A stretch of 63,969 bases of DNA from an uncultured Eubacterium sp. (lineage in GTDB: Bacteria > Bacillota > Clostridia > Lachnospirales > Lachnospiraceae), in contig CAJTVR010000017.1 of assembly GCA_910580075.1 (NCBI GenBank), positions 1 through 63,969 on the forward strand, read 5' to 3'. The first letter of the stretch is position 1, and the number at the start of each line of letters is the position of its first letter. The notes under the pieces are model-generated. The model searched no databases, was not told the DNA's origin, and worked only from the letters and a program-made list of their open reading frames with translations. The translations under genes were made by a program, and so were the position numbers. Positions 9,607-18,863 of the stretch are shown here, in pieces.

Positions 9607-10925
9607 GTGATATTTCATTATTGTATGAAAGATTAGTACATAAGGAACAAAAGATTTCTGTAGTTGGTATGGGATATGTTGGAATGCCGATAGCTGTTGC
9701 ATTTGCGAAGAAAACAGATGTCATAGGTTTTGATCTGAACCGTACGAAGATAGAGCTTTATAAATCTGGTATTGATCCCACAAAAGAGGTGGGAGATGAA
9801 GCTGTTAGATCGGCAGCTGTTTATTTTACAGCTGATGAAAGAGATTTAAAAAAGGCAAACTTCCACATTGTAGCAGTTCCGACACCAGTCAATGCTGATC
9901 ATACACCAGATCTTGTGCCTGTAAAGTCTGCATCTCAGATTCTTGGCCGTAATCTTGAAAAGGGAAGCGTAGTAGTATTTGAGTCTACGGTATATCCGGG
10001 TGTTACAGAGGAGATCTGCATCCCTGTTTTAGAAAATGAATCGGGACTGAAATGCGGAGTGGATTTCAAAGTTGGCTATAGTCCGGAACGCATTAATCCC
10101 GGCGATAAAATTCACAGACTTGAAACGATAAAGAAAATTGTCAGCGGAATGGACGAAGAAACACTGGATATTGTAGCGAAAGTCTATGAACTTGTGGTCA
10201 GTGCAGGAGTTCATCGGGCAGACAGCATTAAAGTGGCAGAAGCAGCTAAAGTAATAGAAAATTCCCAGCGTGACATTAATATTGCTTTTATGAATGAACT
10301 TTCTATAATCTTTAACAAGATGGGAATAGATACACAGGCAGTACTAAAGGCAGCAGGAACGAAGTGGAATTTTTTGAGTTTTTATCCTGGACTGGTCGGA
10401 GGCCACTGTATAGGTGTGGATCCTTATTATTTGACTTATAAAGCGGAGATGCTGGGCTATCACAGCCAGGTTATTCTGTCAGGACGCCAGATCAATGATG
10501 ATATGGGGAAATATGTAGCTGAGAATTGTGTAAAGAAACTGATTGCTGCTGATATGCATATCCGGGGAGCTAAAGTTGCAATTCTTGGTTTTACTTTTAA
10601 AGAAAACTGTCCGGATACAAGAAATTCAAAAGTAATAGACATTGTTAAGGAATTACATGAGTACGGAATAAATCCTTTGGTCGCAGATCCGCAGGCAGAT
10701 ATAGATGAGGCAGAACGATTGTATGGGATTAAACTTGCAGAAATGAATGGCATTAGGAATGTGGATGCGGTTATTCTTGCAGTAGCACATCAGGAGTTTA
10801 TGAATTTCAAACGTTCAGATTTTGATGTGCTGTATGGGACAGAAAAAAAAGTTCTGCTTGATATCAAGGGAATGTTAAACCGGAAAGAATACGAAGCGGC
10901 TGGATACAGCTATTGGAGGCTGTGA
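9603..10925 (+). CDS. tviB: UDP-N-acetyl-D-hexosamine 6-dehydrogenase (TviB/WbpO type)
   Basis: A 440-residue nucleotide-sugar dehydrogenase. The NAD-binding loop VGMGYVGMP lies at about residues 19-27, and the catalytic cysteine sits in GGHCIGVDPYYL at about residue 268. The C-terminal UDP-binding domain begins near GAKVAILGFTFKE. Members of this branch oxidise UDP-GlcNAc or UDP-GalNAc at C6 to the uronic acid. The adjacent C4-epimerase makes UDP-GalNAcA the likely end product, as in Vi-antigen synthesis. Translationally coupled to the preceding gene by ATGA overlap. Confidence 0.9.
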   Translation: MSDISLLYERLVHKEQKISVVGMGYVGMPIAVAFAKKTDVIGFDLNRTKIELYKSGIDPTKEVGDEAVRSAAVYFTADERDLKKANFHIVAVPTPVNADHTPDLVPVKSASQILGRNLEKGSVVVFESTVYPGVTEEICIPVLENESGLKCGVDFKVGYSPERINPGDKIHRLETIKKIVSGMDEETLDIVAKVYELVVSAGVHRADSIKVAEAAKVIENSQRDINIAFMNELSIIFNKMGIDTQAVLKAAGTKWNFLSFYPGLVGGHCIGVDPYYLTYKAEMLGYHSQVILSGRQINDDMGKYVAENCVKKLIAADMHIRGAKVAILGFTFKENCPDTRNSKVIDIVKELHEYGINPLVADPQADIDEAERLYGIKLAEMNGIRNVDAVILAVAHQEFMNFKRSDFDVLYGTEKKVLLDIKGMLNRKEYEAAGYSYWRL

Positions 10926-10927
10926 TT

Positions 10928-11923
10928 ATGGGATATGAAAATGTTAAATTTCAAGATGACAGTTTATTTCTTGTAACAGGAGGAGCTGGTTTTATAGGAT
11001 CTAACCTGTGTGAAACACTGCTGAACATGGGATACAGGGTACGGTGTCTGGATGATCTGTCGACTGGAAAAAGAGAAAATGTTGATATTTTTGACAGAAA
11101 TCCTAATTATGAGTTTATAGAAGGAGATATAAAGAATTTTGATATATGTATGGACGCATGTAAAAATACTGATTATGTATTACATCAGGCAGCCTGGGGG
11201 TCTGTGCCGCGTTCTATAGAGATGCCATTGTTTTATTGTGCAAATAATATTACTGGTACTCTTAATATGCTGGAAGCAGCAAGACAGCAGAATGTAAAGA
11301 AATTTGTATACGCTTCAAGTTCTTCTGTCTATGGGGATGAGGCTGGCCTTCCTAAAAAAGAAGGAAGGGAAGGAAATCTGATTTCGCCATATGCACTTAC
11401 CAAAAGGGCAGATGAAGAGTGGGCGAAACTATACACGAGGCATTATGGACTGGATACATACGGACTTAGATATTTTAATGTTTTTGGGAAACGCCAGAAT
11501 CCTGATGGAGCCTATGCAGCAGTTATACCTAAGTTTATTAAACAGCTTATGGCTGGTGAGATACCTGTTATTAATGGCGATGGGAAGCAGAGCAGGGATT
11601 TTACGTATGTAGAGAATGTTATTGAGGCGAATCTGAAAGCCTGTTTAGCGGATCGTTCTGCAGCTGGTGAAGCGTATAATATTGCTTGCGGTGGACGTGA
11701 ATATCTGCTGGACATATTTGACAGGCTGGCGGATGTTTTGAATATCAGAGATAAAAATGGTAACAGGCCCAAGCCGGTTTTTGGACCGGAACGTGCTGGA
11801 GATATCAGACATTCGAATGCTGACATATCAAAAGCAAGGGAAAAACTTGGGTATGATCCAGACTGGAGCTTCGAAAGGGGAATAAAAGCAGCTATCGAAT
11901 GGTATAGAACAGGTACTGAATGA
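10928..11923 (+). CDS. tviC: UDP-N-acetylglucosamine(-uronate) C4-epimerase (TviC/WbpP type)
   Basis: 331 residues, extended SDR. GxxGxxG is seen in GGAGFIGSNLC, and the catalytic YxxxK in YALTK at about residue 155. HQAAWGSVPRSIE and RYFNVFGKRQNPDGAYAAVIP are hallmarks of the WbpP/TviC subgroup, which interconverts N-acetylated gluco- and galacto-sugars. ATG 10928 follows GGAGG at a good distance; the in-frame start at 10913 would lie inside the dehydrogenase gene. With the preceding enzyme it forms a two-step route to UDP-GalNAcA. Confidence 0.88.
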   Translation: MGYENVKFQDDSLFLVTGGAGFIGSNLCETLLNMGYRVRCLDDLSTGKRENVDIFDRNPNYEFIEGDIKNFDICMDACKNTDYVLHQAAWGSVPRSIEMPLFYCANNITGTLNMLEAARQQNVKKFVYASSSSVYGDEAGLPKKEGREGNLISPYALTKRADEEWAKLYTRHYGLDTYGLRYFNVFGKRQNPDGAYAAVIPKFIKQLMAGEIPVINGDGKQSRDFTYVENVIEANLKACLADRSAAGEAYNIACGGREYLLDIFDRLADVLNIRDKNGNRPKPVFGPERAGDIRHSNADISKAREKLGYDPDWSFERGIKAAIEWYRTGTE

Positions 11924-12120
11924 ATCTGGTGTTTAGGCAGCAGATGGCAGAAACTGGGGAAATAATGTTATTTTTAAAAACCATGAAAATTTGTACAGTT
12001 AGTGGAAAGCTGCCATGCAGACATATTCATTCCATTAATAAAATGAAAGACGGGTATGTTGTTGAAACAGGAGAAATACACTATTTGAAAACTATACTGG
12101 AATATTTCAGAATGGTATGA
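11920..12120 (+). CDS. Possible small protein or LytTR-like fragment
   Basis: A 66-codon frame whose ATG overlaps the preceding stop (ATGA). The C-terminal part (HIHSINKMKDGYVVETGEIHYL) vaguely resembles the end of a LytTR DNA-binding domain, but the length is far too short and the N-terminal half shows no domain. It may be a remnant of a lost gene between the epimerase and the flippase, or non-coding. I do not assign a function. Confidence 0.25.
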   Translation: MNLVFRQQMAETGEIMLFLKTMKICTVSGKLPCRHIHSINKMKDGYVVETGEIHYLKTILEYFRMV

Positions 12121-12164
12121 TGTGTGGCGAGTATATCATTGTTTTGCGGTAAAGAGGATAGCGT

Positions 12165-13634
12165 GTGGACGAGAATAGAAATGTTAGCAGGAAAAAGGTT
12201 ATTAATTCATTATCATGGCAAATGTTTAACAGAGCTTTTTCTATCGTTATTAATTTTGCTGTTCAGGTTGTACTTGCAAGATTGATTGAGCCAAAAGATT
12301 TTGGAAGCCTGGCAATTATTACAACGGTAACAGGATTTGCAGGTATTTTTGTTGAAGCAGGGATATCAACATCTATTGTTCAGAGGAAGAATATAGATGA
12401 ATCAGATATCTTTACCGTACTGGTCATTAGTTTATTTACGGCGTCTGTGGCCTATCTTATATTGTTTGTATCGGCACCGTTAATATCTGACTGTTATGGA
12501 GTGTTAAATTTAACATCGCCACTCAGAGTACTTAGCATTTCTATCTTTTTGAATTCTATTAATTCTGTATATACTGCAGTCTATATCAGAAATTTGGAAT
12601 TTAAAAAGTTATTTATCAGGTCACTGGTTGCTACGCCGTTTTCGGGAGCAGCTGGAATTCTTTTAGCATTCAATAACTGCGGGGTGTGGGCATTGGTTTC
12701 CAGCCAGCTTGTAAATTCTTTCCTGACATGTATTATGCTGATATGTTCTTCTGATGTAAGTCTAAAGTGTAAGTTTTCTTTTGAAAAAGCCAGACAGATT
12801 TATTCATTTGGCGGTAAGATACTTCTGACTAGTGTTATAGCCAGTTTGTATGATACGACGAGAACAATGGTTATAGGATTAAAATATTCGGGAGAAGATC
12901 TGGCATATTATGACAGGGCCTATACATATTCCATGTATGTATCACAATTTATTAATATGTCGGTATCAAATGTTTTGCTTCCTCTTTTTTCAAGAAAACA
13001 GGACAGCCGGTTTGAACTGAAAAATCTGTCAAGAAGAGTAACAGGACTGTCAAGTTTTTGCTTTTTTCCCTTGTTTATGGGTCTGGCTGGTGTTGCAGAA
13101 CCATTGATCATATGTGTTTTCGGAATGAAATGGAGGAATCTGATTCCTTTTTTTATGGTTTTCTGCTTTTTAAGAATGTCCGGGGTTGTACAAAATATTG
13201 ATAAGCAGGCATTTTATTCGATAGGAAGAAGCGATATCGTATTAAAATATTCAGCTGGATCTATGATTTTGAACCTCATATCTTTGTACATTGTATTGCC
13301 ATATGGAGTATTTGCGATCGCATTAAACAGGCTGGCAGTGGAACTTGTCACAGCCTGCTGGATGATGGCAATAAGTTCTAAACTGACAGGATATACAGTC
13401 AGAAGTAAATTCTATGACTTTAGAAAACCTCTGATTAATTCTATGATAATGTTTTTGGCAGTGTTTCTTTTTTCATGTGTAAATATTGCTAAACCTTTAC
13501 TTTTACTGATGCAGATTGTGATGGGAATTATCATATATATAGGGCTGTCCCTGCTAACAAGGGATGATAATATTCAGTACATATTTGAAATCATTAAAGA
13601 GATCATGAAAGAAAATGCAAAAAAGAATGAATAA
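12165..13634 (+). CDS. Wzx-like oligosaccharide flippase (MOP superfamily)
   Basis: 489 residues with about 12-14 hydrophobic segments. The N-terminal pattern FNRAFSIVINFAVQVVLARL followed by EPKDFGSLAIITTVTGF is typical of polysaccharide exporters of the MOP superfamily that flip undecaprenyl-linked repeat units across the membrane. Start GTG 12165 follows AGAGG. It complements the EpsG-like polymerase for a Wzx/Wzy-dependent pathway. Confidence 0.9.
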   Translation: MDENRNVSRKKVINSLSWQMFNRAFSIVINFAVQVVLARLIEPKDFGSLAIITTVTGFAGIFVEAGISTSIVQRKNIDESDIFTVLVISLFTASVAYLILFVSAPLISDCYGVLNLTSPLRVLSISIFLNSINSVYTAVYIRNLEFKKLFIRSLVATPFSGAAGILLAFNNCGVWALVSSQLVNSFLTCIMLICSSDVSLKCKFSFEKARQIYSFGGKILLTSVIASLYDTTRTMVIGLKYSGEDLAYYDRAYTYSMYVSQFINMSVSNVLLPLFSRKQDSRFELKNLSRRVTGLSSFCFFPLFMGLAGVAEPLIICVFGMKWRNLIPFFMVFCFLRMSGVVQNIDKQAFYSIGRSDIVLKYSAGSMILNLISLYIVLPYGVFAIALNRLAVELVTACWMMAISSKLTGYTVRSKFYDFRKPLINSMIMFLAVFLFSCVNIAKPLLLLMQIVMGIIIYIGLSLLTRDDNIQYIFEIIKEIMKENAKKNE

Positions 13635-13669
13635 GTCTGTTAGAAAAATTGAAAAGGAAATCAATAGGT

Positions 13670-13795
13670 ATGATCCTGAATATTATGCTTGGACTGGATA
13701 CGGTGTTTATTCTATCAATCGTGTTTATAGCAGTTACGTTTATTAACAATGTAATAAAGACAATACAGCTGCTTTATTTTACACATCACAATTAA
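13670..13795 (+). CDS. Possible single-span membrane microprotein
   Basis: A 41-codon frame encoding one strong hydrophobic stretch (TVFILSIVFIAVTFINNVI) and a short polar tail, in the 182-bp gap between the flippase and the next glycosyltransferase. The ribosome site is poor. An overlapping 39-codon Tyr-rich frame (13627-13746), coupled to the flippase stop, competes for the same DNA. Either may be a decayed glycosyltransferase end. Coding status is doubtful. Confidence 0.22.
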   Translation: MILNIMLGLDTVFILSIVFIAVTFINNVIKTIQLLYFTHHN

Positions 13796-13816
13796 GGGGT
13801 TTAGAGGGGAAAGTAA

Positions 13817-15016
13817 TTGAGAAAGATTTTGGTTTTAGCGCAGTCATATTATCCGGCGTCTACGTCTGGAGCAAATATATTAAGAAGAATTTGTGAGTCT
13901 TTGACAGATAAATATATCGTTGATGTATTTGCTTTGTCAGGTGAAGATGAAGATTTATCCTATGATGTGGTTAACAATGTTACTGTATTCAGGTCAGACT
14001 GTAATACACAGATCAGTAAAACTGGTAATATTTGTGGCAGAATCATTTCTGTTCTTAATGGAGTATTTTCGTTTAATATACTTAAATTACGATACTGGCA
14101 GCATGAATTTGAAGATAAGATAAAAGGCGGACAATATGATTTAGTTGTTTCATTCTGCTATCCGATTGTGTCACATTACATTGCTTCTAAAGCCAGAGAT
14201 AAGGATATGAGCTTTAAGTGGATAGCTTATTATTTCGATCCATATTTTTGCAATAAACAAATTAAGAAAGGATATTACAGAAGGCTGCTTACTGAAAAGA
14301 AAATATTGAAAAAAGCAGATGCGGTGGCTGTTCCTTCATTAATACAGCCTGAATATAAAAAGATTAAAAGTAATAATCTTTATGCTGTTGAATTTCCGAA
14401 TATTATAGATTTTTCAGTGGCAGTAAAAGAAAAATCAATCTGTCTGGAAGAGGATAAAATAAAATGTGTTTTTCTTGGAAATCTTTATGGAGATATTAGA
14501 AACCCAGAGAGTTTATTTGAATTAATAGAACAGCTTAATGATATGGATATAAAATTTTACTTTGTGGGCGGTGCATACAATTTTGAGGATGGATTTATAG
14601 ATGGCTGGAAGAAAAGGCTTGATATGAGTATTGAATTTATTGACAGAGTATCTGCCGAGTCAGGAAACTGGATACTAAAACAAGCAGATATTCTGATCAA
14701 TATTGGAAATTCTGTTGACAATCAGCTGCCTGGTAAGGTTTTTGACTATATATCAACGGGAAAACCAATTATCAGTATTTGTAAAATTAGGAATTGTCCG
14801 TCTTATCAGTTTCTTAAAAGATATCCACTGGCATTGCTGCTATTTGAAAAAAATAATCATGTATGTGAGAATAACAGTGTTATCAAAAAATTTATTTACG
14901 ATAATGCTGGCAAAGAGATTTCTCATTTCGAAATTCAGCAATTATATCATGAATATACATCCGCTAATGTTTTAAAACAGATCAAGAATATATTTGACAC
15001 AGTAATAAGCAGTTAA
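13817..15016 (+). CDS. Glycosyltransferase family 4 protein
   Basis: 399 residues, GT-B fold. It opens with KILVLAQSYYPASTSGAN, typical of the acceptor domain of GT4 enzymes. The second half includes KCVFLGNLYGDIRNPES, YFVGG and a C-terminal PGKVFDYISTGKPI donor-site segment. Start is TTG 13817 with GAGGGGA at 13804-13810. It is the last intact gene of the AT-rich part and probably adds a sugar to the repeat unit. Specificity unknown. Confidence 0.82.
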   Translation: MRKILVLAQSYYPASTSGANILRRICESLTDKYIVDVFALSGEDEDLSYDVVNNVTVFRSDCNTQISKTGNICGRIISVLNGVFSFNILKLRYWQHEFEDKIKGGQYDLVVSFCYPIVSHYIASKARDKDMSFKWIAYYFDPYFCNKQIKKGYYRRLLTEKKILKKADAVAVPSLIQPEYKKIKSNNLYAVEFPNIIDFSVAVKEKSICLEEDKIKCVFLGNLYGDIRNPESLFELIEQLNDMDIKFYFVGGAYNFEDGFIDGWKKRLDMSIEFIDRVSAESGNWILKQADILINIGNSVDNQLPGKVFDYISTGKPIISICKIRNCPSYQFLKRYPLALLLFEKNNHVCENNSVIKKFIYDNAGKEISHFEIQQLYHEYTSANVLKQIKNIFDTVISS

Positions 15017-15034
15017 ATAGGATATGAGGGACTT

Positions 15035-15148
15035 ATGAATAAGAAAAATGCCATAATTCTGGCGGCAGGAAAATCTGACTGCTTTGCACCGTTTACTTAC
15101 GAGAAAACCAAGGGTTTATTCAAGAGCTTTCGGTTTTTTTATTTGTAA
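15035..15148 (+). pseudogene. Stump of a LicC-like NTP:sugar/choline-phosphate nucleotidyltransferase
   Basis: 37 codons encode the N-terminal signature of nucleotidyltransferases (AIILAAGKSDCFAPFTYEKT), including the LAAG loop and the Lys region of the active site, then the reading frame ends at TAA 15146-15148. A T7 run (15134-15140) lies just before the break, and the following 100 bp keep no recognisable continuation of the enzyme. Such enzymes (LicC for choline phosphate, PntC-like for aminoethylphosphonate) make CDP-activated groups. It marks the junction between the AT-rich segment and the GC-richer Fnl genes. Confidence 0.65.
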
Positions 15149-15249
15149 GAGATATATAGAAAAGCAGATAATTACTACGGCTGAGGATATTGAATTGTTT
15201 AGGCATGTAGTGGTTTCTGAAAAGAGAGCAGAGACAGCAGGGAGGAAAA

Positions 15250-16293
15250 ATGGGAAGTTTTGATAATAGTACGCTATTGATCACAGGCGGCACAGGCTCC
15301 TTTGGACAAACAGTCCTAAAGCACTTTCTACACACAGACATAGCACAGATACGCATATTCAGCCGCGACGAAAAAAAGCAGGACGACATGCGGCATGAAC
15401 TGCAGGCGCATCATCCCGATGCCGCAAAGAAGGTTAAGTTTTACGTCGGAAATGTCCGGGACACACAGTCAGTGCGGGATGCAATGGCCGGAGTGGATTA
15501 TATCTTTCATGCAGCGGCATTAAAGCAGGTACCTTCGTGTGATTTTTTTCCAATGGAAGCCGTGGAAACCAATATTATCGGCACAAATAATGTTCTGCAT
15601 GCAGCCATAGAGGCAAAAGTAAAGCGGGTGGTATGTCTTTCAACGGATAAGGCAGCGTATCCGATTAACGCCATGGGTACGAGCAAGGCTATGATGGAAC
15701 ATGTGGTCAGAGCAAATGCCCGGGTGGCGGCGGAAAGAGGGGATACTGTAATCTGCTGTACAAGATACGGAAATGTCATGTGCAGCCGGGGATCTGTAAT
15801 CCCCCTTTTTATTGCGCAGATACAGGACGGCCAGCCGGTTACTGTCACAAATCCGGATATGACAAGGTTTCTGATGAATCTGGATGAGGCTGTAGAGCTG
15901 GTTAAATTTGCTTTTGAGCATGCACAGCCGGGTGATCTGTTTATTCAGAAATCGGATGCCAGTACGATTGGTGTGCTGGCGCAGGCAGTACAGAGGCTTT
16001 TTGGAGATACAGGGATACGTGTCATTGGCACCCGGCATGGAGAGAAACTGTATGAAACGCTGATGACAAAGGAAGAGAGGCTGCGTTCGTCGGATATGGG
16101 CCGTTATTATCGTGTGTGTGCGGATAACCGTGATCTGAATTACGATAAATATTTTGTGGAAGGCCAGGTTACCACACAGGCGGACGAAGCGTATACAAGC
16201 CACAATATGAATCTGCTGGACGCTGATGGTACAGTGGAGAAAATACTTACAGCGGATTATGTGTTAGAAGCATTAAAGGCGGTGGGAAAATGA
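15250..16293 (+). CDS. fnlA: UDP-GlcNAc 4,6-dehydratase/5-epimerase (FnlA/CapE type)
   Basis: 347 residues, SDR fold, NAD loop TGGTGSFGQTVL, then the conserved RDEKKQDDMR, AAALKQVPSCDFFPMEAV and LSTDKAAYPINAMGTSK motifs of the FnlA/CapE/WbjB group. These enzymes start UDP-N-acetyl-L-fucosamine synthesis by dehydrating and epimerising UDP-GlcNAc. GAGG at 15241-15244 precedes ATG 15250. Base composition is visibly richer in GC than the genes upstream. It is coupled to the next gene by ATGA overlap. Confidence 0.92.
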   Translation: MGSFDNSTLLITGGTGSFGQTVLKHFLHTDIAQIRIFSRDEKKQDDMRHELQAHHPDAAKKVKFYVGNVRDTQSVRDAMAGVDYIFHAAALKQVPSCDFFPMEAVETNIIGTNNVLHAAIEAKVKRVVCLSTDKAAYPINAMGTSKAMMEHVVRANARVAAERGDTVICCTRYGNVMCSRGSVIPLFIAQIQDGQPVTVTNPDMTRFLMNLDEAVELVKFAFEHAQPGDLFIQKSDASTIGVLAQAVQRLFGDTGIRVIGTRHGEKLYETLMTKEERLRSSDMGRYYRVCADNRDLNYDKYFVEGQVTTQADEAYTSHNMNLLDADGTVEKILTADYVLEALKAVGK

Positions 16294-17540
16294 AAATTCT
16301 CGTAACAGGCAGCAGCGGATTTGCCGGGCAGAATCTGGTGTGGAACTTAAAGGAAATCCGTGATGGAAAGAATCAGACGAGGCCGGATCTTTCCATTACG
16401 GAAATTTACTGTTATGATCTGGAGTCTTCCAGAGAAGAACTGGATGAAGCATGCAGCTGCTGCGATTTTGTATTTCATCTGGCGGGTGTGAACAGGCCAA
16501 AGGACAAAACGGAGTTTATGGAAGGAAATTTCGGATTTACCAGTACGCTGCTTGAAACATTAAAAGCGCATCAAAATACCTGTCCGGTGATGATTTCCAG
16601 TTCGATACAGGCAGGACTTGCAGGCCGTTTTGCAGATTCAGAATATGGCAGGAGCAAACTTGCCGGTGAAGAACTGGTTTTTAAGTATGCAGAAGAGACT
16701 GGGTGCCGTGTCCTTGTATACCGGCTTGCGAATTTATTTGGAAAATGGTGCAGGCCGGGTTATAATTCAGTAGTTGCTACTTTCTGCAATGCGGTGGCTA
16801 ATGACCTGGAGTATACGGTTCATGATGCAGGTACGGAGCTTGAACTGGTATATATTGATGATTTTATGAACGAAATGCTGGATGCGCTGGAAGGCAGGGA
16901 ACACCGCTGTGAGTATCCGTCAGATGATTCTCATACCGGACTGGAGGCGGAACCGTCTGCAGCCGGACGTTACTGTTACGTGCCGGTGACTCATCATGCA
17001 TCGCTGGGGGAAATCGTGGATTTGCTGCATTCCTTTCAGGATCTGGCTTCTACACTCGTTATGCCGGAAATACCAGAAGGGTCTTTTGACAAAAAACTTT
17101 ACAGCACTTATTTATCTTATCTGCCTTTGTCAAAAATGACATATGGTCTTAAACCGAGTGTGGACAGCCGCGGGAATTTTACAGAACTGATCCGCACTAA
17201 AAATTGCGGGCAGGTTTCGGTCAATATTGCAAAGCCGGGGGTAACAAGAGGGCAGCACTGGCATAATTCCAAATGGGAAATCTTTATCGTTGTCAGCGGT
17301 CATGGGCTGATTCAGGAACGGCGGATTGGTACTGATCCGGAAACGGGCAGGGAATATCCTGTCATCGAATTTGAAGTGACAGGAAAGCAGATGAAAGCAG
17401 TTCAGATGCTGCCGGGATTTACGCATAATATCATAAATCTTAGTGAAACAGAAGATCTTATAACAGTTATGTGGGCAAATGAGACGTTTGATGAGAATCA
17501 TCCGGACACATTTTATGAATCAGTGACAGCAGAAGGATGA
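16290..17540 (+). CDS. fnlB: UDP-2-acetamido-2,6-dideoxy-L-talose synthase (FnlB/CapF type)
   Basis: 416 residues. An N-terminal SDR domain (GSSGFAGQN; YGRSK as YxxxK) is fused to a C-terminal cupin domain from about residue 290, with metal-ligand-type histidines in GQHWHNSKWE and FTHN. This fusion is the hallmark of CapF/FnlB, which acts between FnlA and FnlC. It is longer than the usual approximately 370 residues because of a polar stretch at about residues 205-232 (EYPSDDSHTGLEAEPSAAGR). Confidence 0.92.
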   Translation: MKILVTGSSGFAGQNLVWNLKEIRDGKNQTRPDLSITEIYCYDLESSREELDEACSCCDFVFHLAGVNRPKDKTEFMEGNFGFTSTLLETLKAHQNTCPVMISSSIQAGLAGRFADSEYGRSKLAGEELVFKYAEETGCRVLVYRLANLFGKWCRPGYNSVVATFCNAVANDLEYTVHDAGTELELVYIDDFMNEMLDALEGREHRCEYPSDDSHTGLEAEPSAAGRYCYVPVTHHASLGEIVDLLHSFQDLASTLVMPEIPEGSFDKKLYSTYLSYLPLSKMTYGLKPSVDSRGNFTELIRTKNCGQVSVNIAKPGVTRGQHWHNSKWEIFIVVSGHGLIQERRIGTDPETGREYPVIEFEVTGKQMKAVQMLPGFTHNIINLSETEDLITVMWANETFDENHPDTFYESVTAEG

Positions 17541-17563
17541 AACTGACTAGGAGAAATGAGAAT

Positions 17564-18754
17564 ATGAGTAAAAATAATACAGCAGAATGGGCGGATAACG
17601 GAAGGAAAAAACTGCTGGTCATTGCAGGCACCCGCCCGGAGATTATCCGGCTTGCTCCGACCATAAAGAAATGCCGGCAGTATTTTGATACACTGCTCTG
17701 CCATACAGGACAGAATTATACATATTCCCTCAATGAAGTGTTTTTCAGGGATCTGGGGCTTGGAGCTCCCGATATCTGTCTGGATGCGGCGGGCAGTGAC
17801 CTGGGTGAAACGATTGGAAATATTATCAGTGCTTCTTATAAGGTGATGGCGGAGCTGTCTCCGGATGCATTGCTGATTCTTGGCGATACGAATTCCTGCC
17901 TGTCAGCGATACCGGCAAAACGGCTGCATATTCCGGTGTTCCATATGGAGGCCGGAAACCGCTGTAAGGATGAATGTCTGCCGGAAGAGACAAACCGCAG
18001 GATTGTAGATGTGATCAGTGATGTCAATCTGGCGTATTCCGGGCATGCACGCCGCTGGCTGAAAGATACGGGGCTTGCGCCTGAAAGAACATTTGTTGTC
18101 GGAAGCCCGATGGCCGAGGTGCTGAGCACCAGCCTGGAAGCAGTCAGGAACTGTGATATACACAGCCGGCTTTCAAAAGAGCTTGGAATACCGGTTCAAA
18201 AGGGACATTATATACTGCTTTCTGCCCACCGGGAAGAAAATATCGATACAGAAGCGAACTTTATCCAGCTCTTTACGGCAGTCAATGCGATGGCAGAAAA
18301 ATACGGTATGCCGGTGCTGTATTCGTGTCACCCAAGAAGCAGAAAGCGTCTGGAATCTTCCGGGTTCAGGCTGGATTCGCGGGTATCTGCCCATGAGCCT
18401 TTGGGATTTTTTGATTATAACTGTCTGCAGATTCACAGTTTTGCTACAGTATCTGATTCGGGAACGCTGCCGGAAGAAGCGAATTATTTTAGCCGGGCAG
18501 GGCATGCATTTCCGGCTGTATGCATACGGACAAGTACAGAACGTCCGGAGGCTATGGAGCATGGTGCATTTGTTTTATCCGGAATCAGTACCGAGGGGCT
18601 GCTGCAGTCAGTGGATCTGGCAGTGGAAATGGTTAAGAATGGTGATCTGCCGTCGCCTGTGCCGGACTACGAAGATACCAATGTATCTGCTAAGGTGGTG
18701 AAGATCATTCAAAGCTATACAGACGTTGTAGATAAATTTGTCTGGCGAAAATAA
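17564..18754 (+). CDS. fnlC: UDP-N-acetyl-L-talosamine 2-epimerase giving UDP-L-FucNAc (FnlC/CapG type)
   Basis: 396 residues, non-hydrolysing UDP-GlcNAc 2-epimerase fold: IAGTRPEIIRLAP at the start, LGDTNSCLSA, HMEAGNRCKDECLPEETNRR, and SDSGTLPEEANYF in the UDP site. In a FnlA-FnlB-FnlC run this is the last step to UDP-N-acetyl-L-fucosamine. ATG 17564 follows AGGAG at 17549-17553. An alternative ATG at 17537 overlapping the previous stop would add nine residues but has no spaced ribosome site. Confidence 0.92.
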   Translation: MSKNNTAEWADNGRKKLLVIAGTRPEIIRLAPTIKKCRQYFDTLLCHTGQNYTYSLNEVFFRDLGLGAPDICLDAAGSDLGETIGNIISASYKVMAELSPDALLILGDTNSCLSAIPAKRLHIPVFHMEAGNRCKDECLPEETNRRIVDVISDVNLAYSGHARRWLKDTGLAPERTFVVGSPMAEVLSTSLEAVRNCDIHSRLSKELGIPVQKGHYILLSAHREENIDTEANFIQLFTAVNAMAEKYGMPVLYSCHPRSRKRLESSGFRLDSRVSAHEPLGFFDYNCLQIHSFATVSDSGTLPEEANYFSRAGHAFPAVCIRTSTERPEAMEHGAFVLSGISTEGLLQSVDLAVEMVKNGDLPSPVPDYEDTNVSAKVVKIIQSYTDVVDKFVWRK

Positions 18755-18783
18755 CGGGACTGCCGGCTTCCCCCCCGCGGTTA

Positions 18784-18822
18784 GGAATGGGACGGTTTTC
18801 AGCTGGCAGTCTGTCCCATTCC
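18784..18822. terminator. Inverted repeat after the capsule operon, possible terminator
   Basis: A perfect 10-bp stem GGAATGGGAC / GTCCCATTCC with a 19-nt loop lies 30 bp after the fnlC stop codon. There is no T tract, so if it ends transcription it is not a standard intrinsic terminator. Confidence 0.35.
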
Positions 18823-18863
18823 GGTAATCCGGCTCACAAGAGCGTTCGTGTTCTTCCTAAATG

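Noticed and set aside
18784..18822. CRISPR or attachment-site interpretation of the inverted repeat after fnlC
   Set aside because: Only one copy, no spacers and no recombinase nearby; a simple post-operon hairpin is enough.
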